A stretch of DNA of 64,000 bases from an uncultured Rhodobiaceae bacterium (GTDB taxonomy: Bacteria > Pseudomonadota > Alphaproteobacteria > RS24), in the NCBI GenBank assembly GCA_937907245.1, contig CALCUM010000002.1, positions 496,001-560,000 on the forward strand, in the 5' to 3' direction. Within the stretch, counting starts at the first letter, position 1, and the number at the start of each line of letters is the position of its first letter. Shown one piece after another: positions 19,836-29,676 of this stretch. The notes beneath the pieces were generated by a model, which saw nothing but the letters and a program-made list of their open reading frames with translations, was not told the origin of the DNA and searched no databases. A program made the translations under genes and the position numbers.

Positions 19836-22800
19836 ATGTCAGCAATATCCAATTCTTCCGTATCGACACATGACCATTTGAGAGAAGGGGGCGTGGTTAA
19901 TCTTATGCGTCCTAAATTCATTCACCTGCGCACACATAGCGCTTATTCTCTGCTCGAGGGCGCTCTGCCCATTAGAACGCTCACACAGACGGCTGTGGCT
20001 GCACATATGCCCGCGCTGGCGGTAACGGATCGCAACAATCTTTTTGGCGCGCTAGAATTTGCTGAAACGGCAACTGGCGTGGGGCTTCAGCCAATCATTG
20101 GCGCCACTTTGCGGGTGCGCGACGGCGAAGAAGATGACGGGGATATCGCGTTACTGGTCAAAAACCGAGCGGGCTATGATAATTTAATGGCGCTGATAAG
20201 TGCGGCGCATCTGCAAGACGAAGGCAAGCTGGGGCCAGGCGTTGACGAGGCTTTGATGGCGCGCCATGCGGACGGGTTAATTTGCCTAACCGGCGGCCCC
20301 GATGGGCCGATAGATAAGCTTTTGGCCAGCAACCGAAAAGATAAAGCAAAAACAAAATTATTAAACTATATCAATATCTTTAAAGATAATATTTATGTAG
20401 AGCTTCAACGTTATACAGATACGCTGGATGAAGAAACAGAGACCGCTCTGATTGACTTTGCCTATGCGCATGACCTGCCTTTGGTGGCCACCAATCAGGC
20501 TTATTTTGCTTCCGTAGAGGACTATCGTGCCCATGATGCGTTGATATGTATTGCCGAGGGGCGCTATCTAAACGAGAGCGATCGGCGTCGTTTAACCCCG
20601 GATCACCGTCTAAAGTCAGCCGAAGAAATGTGCGCTTTATTCGCCGATTTACCCGAAGCCATTGAAAGCAGCATCGAGATTGCTCAACGATGCGCGTTTC
20701 GCCCCACAGAGCATGAGCCTATTTTGCCCGCGTTTGCAGAGGGCGACGAGTTGGACGTGTTGTCCAAGCAAGCCCACGAGGGCTTAACGCAGCGTTTAAA
20801 GCAAATTGTGCCAGCCACCGAAGGGGCGAATTACCGCGAGCGGTTGGATTTTGAGCTGAAGGTCATCGGCGACATGGGTTTTCCGGGCTATTTCCTGATT
20901 GTGGCGGATTTCATCAAATGGTCGAAATCGCAGAATATCGCGGTTGGCCCAGGGCGTGGCTCCGGCGCGGGCTCAGTTGTGGCTTGGGCGCTTACCATTA
21001 CGGATTTAGATCCCTTGAGGTTTAACTTGCTGTTCGAGCGGTTTCTCAACCCAGAACGCGTATCGATGCCAGATTTCGATATCGATTTTTGCCAATCGCG
21101 CCGCGATGAGGTGATTACCTATGTGCAGCAAAAATATGGCCGCGATCAAGTAGCGCAAATCATCACTTTCGGGAAGCTGCAAGCGCGCGCGGTATTGCGC
21201 GATGTTGGCCGTGTGTTGCAAATGCCATATGGCCAGATTGACCGCCTAACCAAAATGGTGCCGAATAATCCGGCCAATCCGGTCACCCTGTCGGAAGCCA
21301 TTGAGCAAGAGCCGCGCATGCAAGCCGAGCGCGATAGCGACCCGCAAGTAGCAGAGTTGCTGGAGATTAGCCTGAAGCTAGAAGGCCTGTATCGGCATGC
21401 CTCGACCCATGCGGCGGGCGTGGTAATTGGCGATAGGCCCCTTCAAGAATTAGTGCCGCTTTACCGCGACCCGAAATCGGACATGCCGGTAACCCAGTTT
21501 AATATGAAATGGGTAGAAAAAGCAGGGCTGGTGAAGTTTGACTTTCTGGGCCTAAAAACGCTGACCGTCCTCGAAAAAGCCGTTGAGCTGATTGAGGGCA
21601 CGGGAATAAGCGTGGATATTCACAATCTGCCGCTCGACGATGAAAAGACTTATGAGCTTTTAGGACGCGGCGACACGATTGGCGTGTTTCAGTTAGAAAG
21701 CTCGGGCATGCGCGATGTGCTGCGCAAAATGCGGCCCGATAAATTTGAAGATATTATCGCGCTCGTGGCTCTTTACCGTCCGGGGCCGATGGACAATATT
21801 CCGACCTATATCGCTTGTAAAATGGGCGAGCAGGAACCCGATTACATGCACGACAGTCTGAAATCCATTTTGGAAGAGACCTATGGCGTGATGATTTATC
21901 AAGAGCAAGTGATGCAAATCGCGCAAACCCTATCGGGCTATTCGCTTGGCGAGGCGGATTTGCTGCGCCGTGCCATGGGTAAGAAAATTCAAGCTGAAAT
22001 GACCGCGCAAAAAGCCCGTTTCATTAATGGCGCCGTGGAGCTGGAAGTGAACCGCAATCAGGCGGCGCTGATTTTCGACCAAGTCGATAGTTTTGCGGGC
22101 TACGGTTTCAACAAAAGCCACGCCGCCGCCTATGCCTTAATTGCTTATCAAACCGCTTGGCTGAAAGCCAATCATCCGGTGGCGTTTTATGCGGCCTCTA
22201 TGTCGCTTGATTTTGAGCGCACCGAAAAGCTCAATAGCTTCAAACAAGATGCCGCCAAACATGACATCATCACCTGCACGCCCGACGTCAATCGTTCGGT
22301 GGCGGCTTTTTCCATCGAGGGCGACCAAATTTTTTATGCGCTCTCGGCTATCCGAAATGTCGGCAGTCTGGCGATGCAGGGCGTGGTTGATGAGCGGATG
22401 GAGAACGGCCCGTTTAAGGATGTGTTCGATTTCGCCCGCCGCACAGCAGGTATTGGGCTGAACAAACGCTTGCTGGAGCATTTAATTGCGGCCGGGGCGC
22501 TGGATAGTCTGGAGCCCGATAGAGCAAAGCTTATGGGCGGCATCGGCGTTCTGCTGGGCGAGGCGAGTATTGCGCAAAATGAAAAAGAGACCCAGCAAGA
22601 TAATCTATTTGGCGAGGCGGATGTTAGCGAGAGCGTGGTGCTGCCTGCCGCTTTGGTGCCATGGTCGGCGATTGACCGACTAACGCATGAATATAATGCC
22701 CTCGGCTTCTTTTTATCTGGCCATCCGCTGGATGATTATAAAACGCTTTTGAAGCGCGCGCGGGTCGCGAGCTTTGAAGATTTGGAAAGCCGTGTCGAGA

Positions 22801-23294
22801 AAGAAGTCATGGTGGCGGGCGCCATTACCAAAGTGGAGGAGCGCAAGTCGAAAGACAAAGGCAATCCTTATGCGTTTGTGACGCTATCCGACCCGACGGG
22901 GCAATTTGAAATGATGGCTTTCTCTAAGGCGCTAGAGGCGTCGCGCGAGCATATGCAAGTTGGCGCCCTTGTGGTCTCGACCGTGAAAATTGAGCGCGAC
23001 GATGGGCAATTGCGCTTACTTATGCAAGGCATGCGCCCGGTCGATGATGTGGCCGCGCACACGGAAGCAGGCTTGCGGATTTTCATAGAGAAACCCGAAG
23101 CCTGTGCAGGCCTAAAAGCGCGTCTTGAGGATGTCGAGAAGCCCCGCCATAAAACCGGCGGGGAGGTATCGTTGATTTTGATGAGCCCCGAGCGCGAGGT
23201 AGAACTGCGCCTGCCGAATAAATATGCCATCAACCCGCGCATCACGGGCGCCATTAAGGCGGTGCCTGGCGTTTTGCACGTCGAAGAAGTCTAG
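19836..23294 (+). CDS. dnaE: DNA polymerase III subunit alpha
   Basis: Replicative polymerase catalytic subunit, 1152 residues, of the DnaE1 class. The N-terminal PHP domain begins with HLRTHSAYSLLEGA. The palm aspartates lie in PDFDIDF near residue 413, with the earlier GPGRGSGAGSVVAWAL motif near residue 370. An OB-fold region follows near residues 990-1060. The start at 19836 has a poor ribosome site. An in-frame ATG at 19905 (MRPKFIHLR), preceded by AGAAGGGGG, is a likely alternative and is closer to the family N-terminus. Confidence 0.96.
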   Translation: MSAISNSSVSTHDHLREGGVVNLMRPKFIHLRTHSAYSLLEGALPIRTLTQTAVAAHMPALAVTDRNNLFGALEFAETATGVGLQPIIGATLRVRDGEEDDGDIALLVKNRAGYDNLMALISAAHLQDEGKLGPGVDEALMARHADGLICLTGGPDGPIDKLLASNRKDKAKTKLLNYINIFKDNIYVELQRYTDTLDEETETALIDFAYAHDLPLVATNQAYFASVEDYRAHDALICIAEGRYLNESDRRRLTPDHRLKSAEEMCALFADLPEAIESSIEIAQRCAFRPTEHEPILPAFAEGDELDVLSKQAHEGLTQRLKQIVPATEGANYRERLDFELKVIGDMGFPGYFLIVADFIKWSKSQNIAVGPGRGSGAGSVVAWALTITDLDPLRFNLLFERFLNPERVSMPDFDIDFCQSRRDEVITYVQQKYGRDQVAQIITFGKLQARAVLRDVGRVLQMPYGQIDRLTKMVPNNPANPVTLSEAIEQEPRMQAERDSDPQVAELLEISLKLEGLYRHASTHAAGVVIGDRPLQELVPLYRDPKSDMPVTQFNMKWVEKAGLVKFDFLGLKTLTVLEKAVELIEGTGISVDIHNLPLDDEKTYELLGRGDTIGVFQLESSGMRDVLRKMRPDKFEDIIALVALYRPGPMDNIPTYIACKMGEQEPDYMHDSLKSILEETYGVMIYQEQVMQIAQTLSGYSLGEADLLRRAMGKKIQAEMTAQKARFINGAVELEVNRNQAALIFDQVDSFAGYGFNKSHAAAYALIAYQTAWLKANHPVAFYAASMSLDFERTEKLNSFKQDAAKHDIITCTPDVNRSVAAFSIEGDQIFYALSAIRNVGSLAMQGVVDERMENGPFKDVFDFARRTAGIGLNKRLLEHLIAAGALDSLEPDRAKLMGGIGVLLGEASIAQNEKETQQDNLFGEADVSESVVLPAALVPWSAIDRLTHEYNALGFFLSGHPLDDYKTLLKRARVASFEDLESRVEKEVMVAGAITKVEERKSKDKGNPYAFVTLSDPTGQFEMMAFSKALEASREHMQVGALVVSTVKIERDDGQLRLLMQGMRPVDDVAAHTEAGLRIFIEKPEACAGLKARLEDVEKPRHKTGGEVSLILMSPEREVELRLPNKYAINPRITGAIKAVPGVLHVEEV

Positions 23295-23338
23295 GTATTT
23301 GATAATTCTTTTTCTGTCTTGAGGGCCCGCATAATCGC

Positions 23339-23367
23339 TTGCCAGACGGGCGATAATTACCTATACC
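23339..23367 (+). promoter_or_regulatory. Probable rpsB promoter
   Basis: TTGCCA (23339-23344), a 17-base spacer and TATACC (23362-23367) are a reasonable sigma-70 pair. The predicted start near 23374 falls just before the structured leader at 23382, which strengthens both calls. Confidence 0.45.
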
Positions 23368-23381
23368 ACGCCTATTACTCA

Positions 23382-23446
23382 CGCAGGGAATGCCCTTTTT
23401 CCAGGGCGCTCTTCGTGTCGCACATGGTGTGCGATGACCCCCTGCG
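23382..23446 (+). promoter_or_regulatory. Three-way-junction leader RNA upstream of rpsB
   Basis: An outer stem CGCAGGG (23382-23388) pairs with CCCTGCG (23440-23446). Inside it lie two perfect hairpins: GCCCT/AGGGC (23392-23407, 6-base loop) and TCGCACA/TGTGCGA (23418-23434, 3-base loop). It ends about 15 bases before the AAGGAAGG ribosome site of rpsB. In E. coli ribosomal protein S2 represses rpsB-tsf through the leader. This RNA is a candidate for the same role, by inference only. Confidence 0.6.
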
Positions 23447-23477
23447 GCGGATTAACGAGAGAAAGGAAGGCAACGCT

Positions 23478-24359
23478 ATGGCTCTGCCCGATTACAACAT
23501 GCGACAACTGCTAGAAGCAGGGGTCCACTTTGGCCACCAAACACACCGTTGGAACCCTAAAATGGCACCGTATATTTTCGGTGGCCGCAACGGTATTCAC
23601 ATTATGGATCTGTCGAAAACAGTTCCGATGCTGCACCAAGCTCTGGTTGCCGTTCAAGATGTTATCGCCTCTGGCGGTCGTGTTTTGTTTGTTGGCACCA
23701 AGCGTCAAGCGGCTGAGCCGATTGCTCGCCACGCGACACAGTGCGCTCAATATTACATGAACTCTCGTTGGCTCGGCGGCACGCTGACCAACTGGCAAAC
23801 GATTTCGAAATCCATTAAGCGTCTGCGCGAATTGGAAGCGAAACTTGACGGCGAAGGCTCCGGCGGTTTGACCAAGAAAGAAGTTCTCAACCTCACGCGC
23901 GAACGCGCCAAACTAGAGCTTGCGCTCGGTGGCATCAAAGATATGGGTGGCGTTCCCGAACTGATGTTCGTCGTCGACACCAATAAAGAAGCCATCGCCA
24001 TTGCAGAAGCGAAGACATTGGGCATTCCTGTGATTGCCGTTGTCGACAGCAATTGCGATCCGGATAGCATTGATTTCCCAATTCCGGGCAATGATGATGC
24101 GTCGCGCGCGATTGAGCTCTATTGCGATTTGATTTCAAAAGCGGTTATTGCCGGCATCGAAGCAAGTAGTTCTGCCTCGGGTATTGATTTGGGCGCGGCT
24201 GTTGAGCCGATGGCCGAGCCAGCTTTGGAAGCAGCCCCAGCAGAAGAAGCCGCTCCAGAAGCTGCTCCAGAAGCTGCTCCAGAAGCCGCTCCAGAAGCTG
24301 CGGTGGCTGCGGAAGCTGTTGATGAAGCCCCAGCTGCAGAAGTTACACCAGAAGCGTAA
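23478..24359 (+). CDS. rpsB: 30S ribosomal protein S2
   Basis: Small-subunit ribosomal protein of 293 residues. The start at 23478 ([20 protein letters not shown]) is the family N-terminus and has AAGGAAGG upstream; longer in-frame starts read through the leader RNA and were rejected. The core ends near residue 235. It is followed by an acidic Ala/Pro/Glu-rich tail of about 55 residues that includes four exact or near-exact 12-base repeats coding APEA (24252-24299). Such tails occur on alphaproteobacterial S2. tsf follows. Confidence 0.97.
   Translation: MALPDYNMRQLLEAGVHFGHQTHRWNPKMAPYIFGGRNGIHIMDLSKTVPMLHQALVAVQDVIASGGRVLFVGTKRQAAEPIARHATQCAQYYMNSRWLGGTLTNWQTISKSIKRLRELEAKLDGEGSGGLTKKEVLNLTRERAKLELALGGIKDMGGVPELMFVVDTNKEAIAIAEAKTLGIPVIAVVDSNCDPDSIDFPIPGNDDASRAIELYCDLISKAVIAGIEASSSASGIDLGAAVEPMAEPALEAAPAEEAAPEAAPEAAPEAAPEAAVAAEAVDEAPAAEVTPEA
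24252..24299 (+). repeat. 12-base tandem repeat coding APEA in rpsB
   Basis: Four copies of GCTCCAGAAGCT (the third with a terminal C) run head to tail in frame, coding Ala-Pro-Glu-Ala units in the disordered S2 tail. Copy number is likely to vary between strains. Confidence 0.85.
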
Positions 24360-24387
24360 CGCGCATTTTACTTTAGGAGATAGTCCC

Positions 24388-25320
24388 ATGAGCAATATTA
24401 CAGCAAGCATGGTTAAAGAACTGCGCGAAACATCTGGCGCAGGCATGATGGATTGCAAAACTGCCCTTCAAGAAAACGACGGCAATATTGAAGCCGCCGT
24501 GGATTGGTTGCGCACCAAAGGTTTGGCTAAAGCGGCCAAAAAAGCGGGTCGTGTTGCCGCCGAAGGTCTGGTTAGTGTGATGTCTAATGGCACCTCGGGT
24601 GCGGTTGTGGAAGTTAATTCCGAAACCGATTTTGTGGCGCGTAACGACACGTTCCAAAGCATGGTCCGCGAGATAGCTGGCGTCGCTTTGAGCGGGGACG
24701 GAGCCCATGACGGTCTGCTTGGCGCAGATTTTCCGGGCGCTGGTAAATCGGTTGAAGCGCATGTTACCGAGATGGTTGGCACCATCGGCGAAAACATGAA
24801 TGTGCGTCGCTCGCAAAAACTAAGCGTCGAAAATGGCGTTATCGCTAGCTACATTCACGGAGCCGTGGTCGATGGCCTTGGTAAAATTGGTGTGTTGGTG
24901 GCTCTGGAATCGACAGGCGACACGGACAAATTGGAAGCCTTGGGTCGCCAGATTGCGATGCATGTTGCGGCCACGAGCCCATTGGCAGCCAATGAAGCCG
25001 ATTTGGACCCAGCTGAAATTGAACGCGAACGCGCCGTTTTGGTTGCCGAAGCGAAAGAGAGCGGCAAGCCAGACGAAATTATTGAGAAAATGGTAGATGG
25101 CCGTATTCGCAAGTTCCTTGAGGAAGTTGTGTTGACCAGCCAGGTTTTCGTGATTGATGGCGAAACGCGAATTTCGAAAGTACTTGAAAATGCTGCCGCC
25201 GATGTCGGCGCGCCAGTGGCTTTAAAAGCGTTTGTGCGCTTTGAGCTGGGCGAAGGCGTGGACAAGGGCGAAGAAGCAGATTTCGCAGCCGAAGTTGCCG
25301 CCGCTGTAGGTAGCAATTAA
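24388..25320 (+). CDS. tsf: Elongation factor Ts
   Basis: Guanine-nucleotide exchange factor for EF-Tu, 310 residues. The start at 24388 (MSNITASMVKELRETSGAGM) is the family N-terminus with TAGGAGA seven bases upstream. The longer upstream frame overlaps rpsB in another frame and is spurious. The signature SGAGMMDCKTAL and the later EVNSETDFVARND are visible. It is the usual partner of rpsB and probably shares its promoter and leader control. Confidence 0.97.
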   Translation: MSNITASMVKELRETSGAGMMDCKTALQENDGNIEAAVDWLRTKGLAKAAKKAGRVAAEGLVSVMSNGTSGAVVEVNSETDFVARNDTFQSMVREIAGVALSGDGAHDGLLGADFPGAGKSVEAHVTEMVGTIGENMNVRRSQKLSVENGVIASYIHGAVVDGLGKIGVLVALESTGDTDKLEALGRQIAMHVAATSPLAANEADLDPAEIERERAVLVAEAKESGKPDEIIEKMVDGRIRKFLEEVVLTSQVFVIDGETRISKVLENAAADVGAPVALKAFVRFELGEGVDKGEEADFAAEVAAAVGSN

Positions 25321-25454
25321 GCCGCTTCGCATCCGTTAAGTTTTTTCTGGTTAGAAAATTTTAGCGTCTATCTGAAGGGTCGATTATTGGCTTAGGGTGG
25401 GGGCGAGGAATCGCGCCATATTGGCCGAGGCTAGAAGAACGGGGAGAGAGTGTC

Positions 25455-26183
25455 ATGTCTGGAAGTCCGAAATATAAACGGGTTCTACTGAAAGTATCTG
25501 GCGAAGCTCTTATGGGCGACGGCCAATACGGCATTGATGTCGCTACGGTTGACCGCATTGCCGATGAAGTAAAAGACGCACTCGCCCAAGGCTCTGAGGT
25601 TTGCATGGTGATTGGTGGCGGCAATATTTTCCGCGGCCTCACCGGCGCGGCGGATGGCATGGACCGTTCGTCGGCTGACTATATGGGCATGTTGGCCACC
25701 ATTATGAACGCTCTTGCCATGCAAAATGGCTTGGAGCGCAAAGGGGTTCAAACCCGCGTGCTGTCTGCCATTCCGATGACGAGTGTTTGCGAGCCTTATA
25801 TCCGTCGTCGCGCGATGCGACATATGGAGAAGGGCCGTGTGGTTATTTTTGCCGCGGGCACGGGAAATCCATTCTTCACCACAGATACGGCGGCGGCTTT
25901 GCGGGCGGCGGAGATGAACTGCGATGCGCTGATGAAGGGCACCAATGTTGACGGCGTGTACAGCGCCGATCCGAAAACTGACCCGAGCGCGACCCGCTTT
26001 GATCGGCTCAGCTATATGGACGTGCTCTCCAAAGATTTGAAGGTTATGGATGCCTCCGCGGTGTCGTTATCGCGCGAGAACGGGATTCCGATTATTGTGT
26101 TTTCCATTCAACAGTCGGGTGCCTTCACCCAAGTGCTACAAGGCAAAGGCGCTTGCACCCTTGTGGAAGATGTGCAGGCTTAA
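25455..26183 (+). CDS. pyrH: UMP kinase
   Basis: Phosphorylates UMP to UDP with ATP, in pyrimidine nucleotide synthesis; bacterial amino-acid-kinase fold. The 242-residue protein has the N-terminal lysine motif [15 protein letters not shown] and the glycine motif [10 protein letters not shown]. The segment [19 protein letters not shown] marks the nucleotide site. A GGGGAGAG ribosome site precedes the ATG. A 134-base gap from tsf may hold a separate promoter but no clear one is seen. Confidence 0.97.
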   Translation: MSGSPKYKRVLLKVSGEALMGDGQYGIDVATVDRIADEVKDALAQGSEVCMVIGGGNIFRGLTGAADGMDRSSADYMGMLATIMNALAMQNGLERKGVQTRVLSAIPMTSVCEPYIRRRAMRHMEKGRVVIFAAGTGNPFFTTDTAAALRAAEMNCDALMKGTNVDGVYSADPKTDPSATRFDRLSYMDVLSKDLKVMDASAVSLSRENGIPIIVFSIQQSGAFTQVLQGKGACTLVEDVQA

Positions 26184-26203
26184 GGTTTAAAGGAAGAAAT
26201 AAA

Positions 26204-26758
26204 ATGAGTATTGACACAGATGATATTGAACGCCGCATGGATGGCGCCCTCACGGCTTTTAAAGCCGACTTGGCTGGCCTGCGAACCGGACGCGCAAGCG
26301 CTGCGTTGCTAGAGCCGATTATGGTCGATGCTTATGGGCAAATGATGCCAATATCGCAAGTCGGCACAATTGCTGTACCCGAGCCGCGCATGTTGTCGGT
26401 TCAGGTTTGGGACAAAGGGCAGGTGGCTCTTGTTGAGAAGGCCATTCGCGAGAGCAATCTTAATTTGAACCCAATGACCGAAGGTCAGCTTATTCGTATT
26501 CCGTTGCCGGAGCTGAACGAAGAGCGCCGCGAAGAATTGGTTAAAGTGGCAGGCACTTATGCCGAGCAGGCCCGCGTGTCGGTTCGTAATGTGCGTCGCG
26601 ATGGCATGGATCAAATTAAGAAAGCCGAAAAAGACAGCGACATCTCGCAAGATGACGCCAAGATTTATTCGGATGAAGTGCAAGAGTTGACCGATAAAAC
26701 CATTAAGCTGGTGGATGAAACTCTGGCCACGAAGGAAAGTGAAATCCGGCAAGTCTGA
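26204..26758 (+). CDS. frr: Ribosome recycling factor
   Basis: Splits post-termination ribosomes together with EF-G. The ATG at 26204 ([16 protein letters not shown]) has AAGGAAG seven bases upstream and gives the standard 184 residues. A longer in-frame start inside pyrH was rejected. Conserved segments [20 protein letters not shown] and [18 protein letters not shown] are present. The order pyrH-frr is nearly universal. Confidence 0.98.
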   Translation: MSIDTDDIERRMDGALTAFKADLAGLRTGRASAALLEPIMVDAYGQMMPISQVGTIAVPEPRMLSVQVWDKGQVALVEKAIRESNLNLNPMTEGQLIRIPLPELNEERREELVKVAGTYAEQARVSVRNVRRDGMDQIKKAEKDSDISQDDAKIYSDEVQELTDKTIKLVDETLATKESEIRQV

Positions 26759-26770
26759 CCGGAGCGCATC

Positions 26771-27514
26771 ATGCCAGAGGCTGTTGACCCTATAAATATT
26801 CCTACCCATGTGGCCATCGTTATGGATGGCAATGGGCGTTGGGCGCAGCAGCGCGGGCTTTCCCGCCAAGAGGGGCACCGCAAAGGCGTCGAGGCCTTGC
26901 GCCAAATCGTGCGCGATGCGGGCACTGAGGGGATTAACTATCTAACGGTATTTTCTTTCTCGACACAAAATTGGGGTCGGCCGAAATTAGAGGTCGATTT
27001 TTTAATGTCGCTGCTGCAACGCTATATCGAAAGCGATTTGGCGGAGCTGCATAAGGAAGGCGTGCGCGTTCGCATTATTGGTCGTCGCGCGGGGCTGTCG
27101 ACTAAAATTTGCCAATTGATTGACCGTGCCGAAACTTTGACCGCCGATAACACCAATATGTATTTGCAGATTGCGTTTAATTATGGCGCACGCGAAGAAA
27201 TTGCCGATGCTGCCTCGCGCTTGGCGCGGCGAGCCGCTGCGGGCACTTTGGATGCGGCCTCCATTACGCCAGAAGTATTAGATGCCGAAATGCTGACAGG
27301 TGGCATGCCAGACCCGGATTTAATTATTCGTACCAGTGGCGAATATCGATTGAGCAATTTTTTACTCTGGCAAAGTGCTTATACAGAGTTCTATTTTACC
27401 GATACGCTATGGCCAGATTTCGATCGCGACGCGTTACAGCGCGCCATCGAATTTTATGCCAAACGCGATCGTCGCTTTGGTTTGCTAAATGAGCAAGCTA
27501 AGGAAGCCGATTAG
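26771..27514 (+). CDS. uppS: Isoprenyl (undecaprenyl) diphosphate synthase
   Basis: Cis-prenyltransferase that makes the C55 carrier lipid for peptidoglycan and other envelope polymers from farnesyl diphosphate and isopentenyl diphosphate. The catalytic Asp lies in HVAIVMDGNGRWAQQRGL near residue 19. The motifs FSFSTQNWGRP and DLIIRTSGEYRLSNFLLWQ are conserved. The length of 247 residues is normal. It is spaced 12 bases after frr and followed by cdsA. Confidence 0.97.
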   Translation: MPEAVDPINIPTHVAIVMDGNGRWAQQRGLSRQEGHRKGVEALRQIVRDAGTEGINYLTVFSFSTQNWGRPKLEVDFLMSLLQRYIESDLAELHKEGVRVRIIGRRAGLSTKICQLIDRAETLTADNTNMYLQIAFNYGAREEIADAASRLARRAAAGTLDAASITPEVLDAEMLTGGMPDPDLIIRTSGEYRLSNFLLWQSAYTEFYFTDTLWPDFDRDALQRAIEFYAKRDRRFGLLNEQAKEAD

Positions 27515-27530
27515 ATCGGTTGGGGGAAAT

Positions 27531-28370
27531 ATGTCGAAGCCAATAAAACCAAAATTTGAAGGCCTGTTGCAGCGCGTTCGCTCGGCATTAATTTTGCTAC
27601 CCTTCGTTATCGCTCCCGTCTTTTTTGGCGGTTGGTCCTTTACCGCTCTCTTGGCATTGGCAGGGTTTTTAATGGCCCGCGAATGGGGTGCTATTTTGGG
27701 CGCGCCCAAGGCCAGCGCTCAAGTGCTTGGCGGGCTAAGCGTTATGATTTTGACCTTTGGCCTTTGGATGGGCGCGCAGGAAGCCCTGGCGCTGTGCTTT
27801 GTTTGTGTGGGTTTGGCGGCAAGTGTTGCGCTGTGGCGCGGCGAGCGATTATCCCCCGTTGCCGGCGGGCTTTTATATATCGCGCTGCCTTTGGTAACCG
27901 CGCAATATTTTCGCGAAGATGCGCTCGGCATGTTGGTGGTTGGCTATGTGCTGGTCTCGGTTTGGGCGGTCGATATTTTCGCAATGTTTACGGGCAAGCT
28001 AGTGGGTGGGCCTAAATTGGCTCCTGTTATTTCTCCAAATAAAACGTGGTCTGGTTTGCTCGGGGGCATGTTCGGCGCGGGCTTGGGCGGCGGGCTCACA
28101 TTTCTTGTTGTGGTTGGTTTTGGCTTTGGCCAAGCAGACTTTGTTGCCCTGCTTATCATGGCGCCTCTATTGGCGATATGCGCGCAAGGCGCTGATTTAT
28201 TCGAGAGCGCCATTAAGCGCAAATTTAATGTGAAAGATTCTGGCGATATTATTCCCGGGCATGGCGGCTTGCTCGATCGGGTCGATGGGCTTATTGGGGT
28301 TTTGATTGTTTTGCTCGGCGTGGTTTGGCTGCGTGGAGATAGTGTTTCTCAGTCGCTTTGGATTTGGTAA
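27531..28370 (+). CDS. cdsA: Phosphatidate cytidylyltransferase
   Basis: Inner-membrane enzyme that makes CDP-diacylglycerol from phosphatidate and CTP, the branch point of phospholipid synthesis. From the ATG at 27531 (with GGGGGAA upstream) it has 279 residues and about eight hydrophobic helices. The signature is visible as SPNKTWSGLLGG and the C-terminal GHGGLLDRVDGL. A start at 27489 inside uppS is possible but unlikely. It ends in TAATG, sharing a base with dxr. Confidence 0.96.
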   Translation: MSKPIKPKFEGLLQRVRSALILLPFVIAPVFFGGWSFTALLALAGFLMAREWGAILGAPKASAQVLGGLSVMILTFGLWMGAQEALALCFVCVGLAASVALWRGERLSPVAGGLLYIALPLVTAQYFREDALGMLVVGYVLVSVWAVDIFAMFTGKLVGGPKLAPVISPNKTWSGLLGGMFGAGLGGGLTFLVVVGFGFGQADFVALLIMAPLLAICAQGADLFESAIKRKFNVKDSGDIIPGHGGLLDRVDGLIGVLIVLLGVVWLRGDSVSQSLWIW

Positions 28371-29551
28371 TGAGCCGTTCTCTCGCAATTTTTGGGGCCA
28401 CGGGCACCATTGGCGACAATGCATTAGATTTGGTTGACCAGCACCCAGACAGATTTCAGGTGCAAGTATTAAGCGCACATAGCAATACAGATAAACTGTC
28501 TAAGCTGGCTCAAAAATATGCGCCCAATGTTTTGGTGATTGGCACCGAGCTGGGACGCGAGGCCTTGATGCAAACCTTGCCTGATTTTAAAGGCGATATT
28601 CTGGTCGGCGCGGCTGGCTTGTTAGAAGCGGCACGCCATAAAGTAGATGTTGGCGTTATGGCGATTGTCGGCTTTGCTGGGCTGGCCCCGGCCATGGTGT
28701 GCGCTGCGCAAGGTGGTATTTTGGCTTTGGCCAATAAAGAAGCCTTGGTGGCGGCAGGGCCTTTATTGATGCAAACCGCGCATCAAAACAACACGCAAGT
28801 GTTGCCCGTCGATAGCGAGCACAATGCAATTTATCAGCTCCTGCAATTGCAAACAAAAGAGACTTCACCCAAGTCGATGAATAAGTCGATCGAGAAAATT
28901 GTTCTCACCGCTTCGGGCGGGCCGTTTCGGCAGCACACGTTGGCTGACATGGCGAATGTGACGCCAGCCCAGGCGGTCGCGCACCCGAATTGGGATATGG
29001 GCGCCAAGATTTCCGTCGATAGCGCCACCTTGATGAACAAAGGGCTAGAGCTGATTGAAGCGCGGTATTTATTCGATATCGAGCCGGCTCGATTAGATGT
29101 GCTGGTGCATCCACAATCGATTGTGCACGGACTTGTGTATTTTAACGACGGCAGCGTGTTGGCGCAAAAAGGGTGCCCGGATATGCGTGTACCCTTGGCC
29201 TATTGCATGGCTTATCCGGAGCGCATTGCTTCGGGCGTGGCAATGCTCGATTTGGCAGCCCAAGGGCGCTTAGATTTTGAGGCCGCCGACCGCGAGCGCT
29301 TCGTTTGTTTGGCTTTGGCGGAAGCGGCCATGCAAGCCGACGGAGATGCCCCTTGCGTATTAAATGCCGCTAATGAGATAGCTGTGGCGGCATTTTTGGG
29401 CGGGCAAATCGGGTTTGCCGCCATTGGCGATGTGGTCGACGCGGTTTTACAACATCACCCAGTCGGCGTTGTCGACAGCCTAGAAGCGATAGTCGCGACC
29501 GATGCGCGCGCGCGCCAATTGGCGGAACAGCAGGTAAAAAGGGTGGCGTAA
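28370..29551 (+). CDS. dxr: 1-deoxy-D-xylulose 5-phosphate reductoisomerase
   Basis: Second enzyme of the methylerythritol phosphate pathway: NADPH-dependent conversion of deoxyxylulose phosphate to methylerythritol phosphate, supplying isoprenoids (including the UppS substrates). From the ATG at 28370 there are 393 residues. The NADPH motif FGATGTIGDNALDLV begins at residue 6. The segments ALANKEALVAAG and VDSEHNAIYQLL give the metal and substrate sites. The start overlaps the cdsA stop by one base. Confidence 0.97.
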   Translation: MSRSLAIFGATGTIGDNALDLVDQHPDRFQVQVLSAHSNTDKLSKLAQKYAPNVLVIGTELGREALMQTLPDFKGDILVGAAGLLEAARHKVDVGVMAIVGFAGLAPAMVCAAQGGILALANKEALVAAGPLLMQTAHQNNTQVLPVDSEHNAIYQLLQLQTKETSPKSMNKSIEKIVLTASGGPFRQHTLADMANVTPAQAVAHPNWDMGAKISVDSATLMNKGLELIEARYLFDIEPARLDVLVHPQSIVHGLVYFNDGSVLAQKGCPDMRVPLAYCMAYPERIASGVAMLDLAAQGRLDFEAADRERFVCLALAEAAMQADGDAPCVLNAANEIAVAAFLGGQIGFAAIGDVVDAVLQHHPVGVVDSLEAIVATDARARQLAEQQVKRVA

Positions 29552-29676
29552 GGCACAAGCTAAAGCTGGGTCGACTTGATTTTGCCGCAATCTTGGCCGA
29601 CTTTAAATTGACGTTAAAACGAGCTTTTATTCAGCCGAAAAATAGCCATAATGCTCGCAATTCTTAGGAGTAAGAC

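Noticed and set aside
23392-23407. GCCCT/AGGGC hairpin as a terminator for dnaE
   Set aside because: No T run follows the hairpin; its T-rich part is the loop. It fits better as one arm of the rpsB leader.
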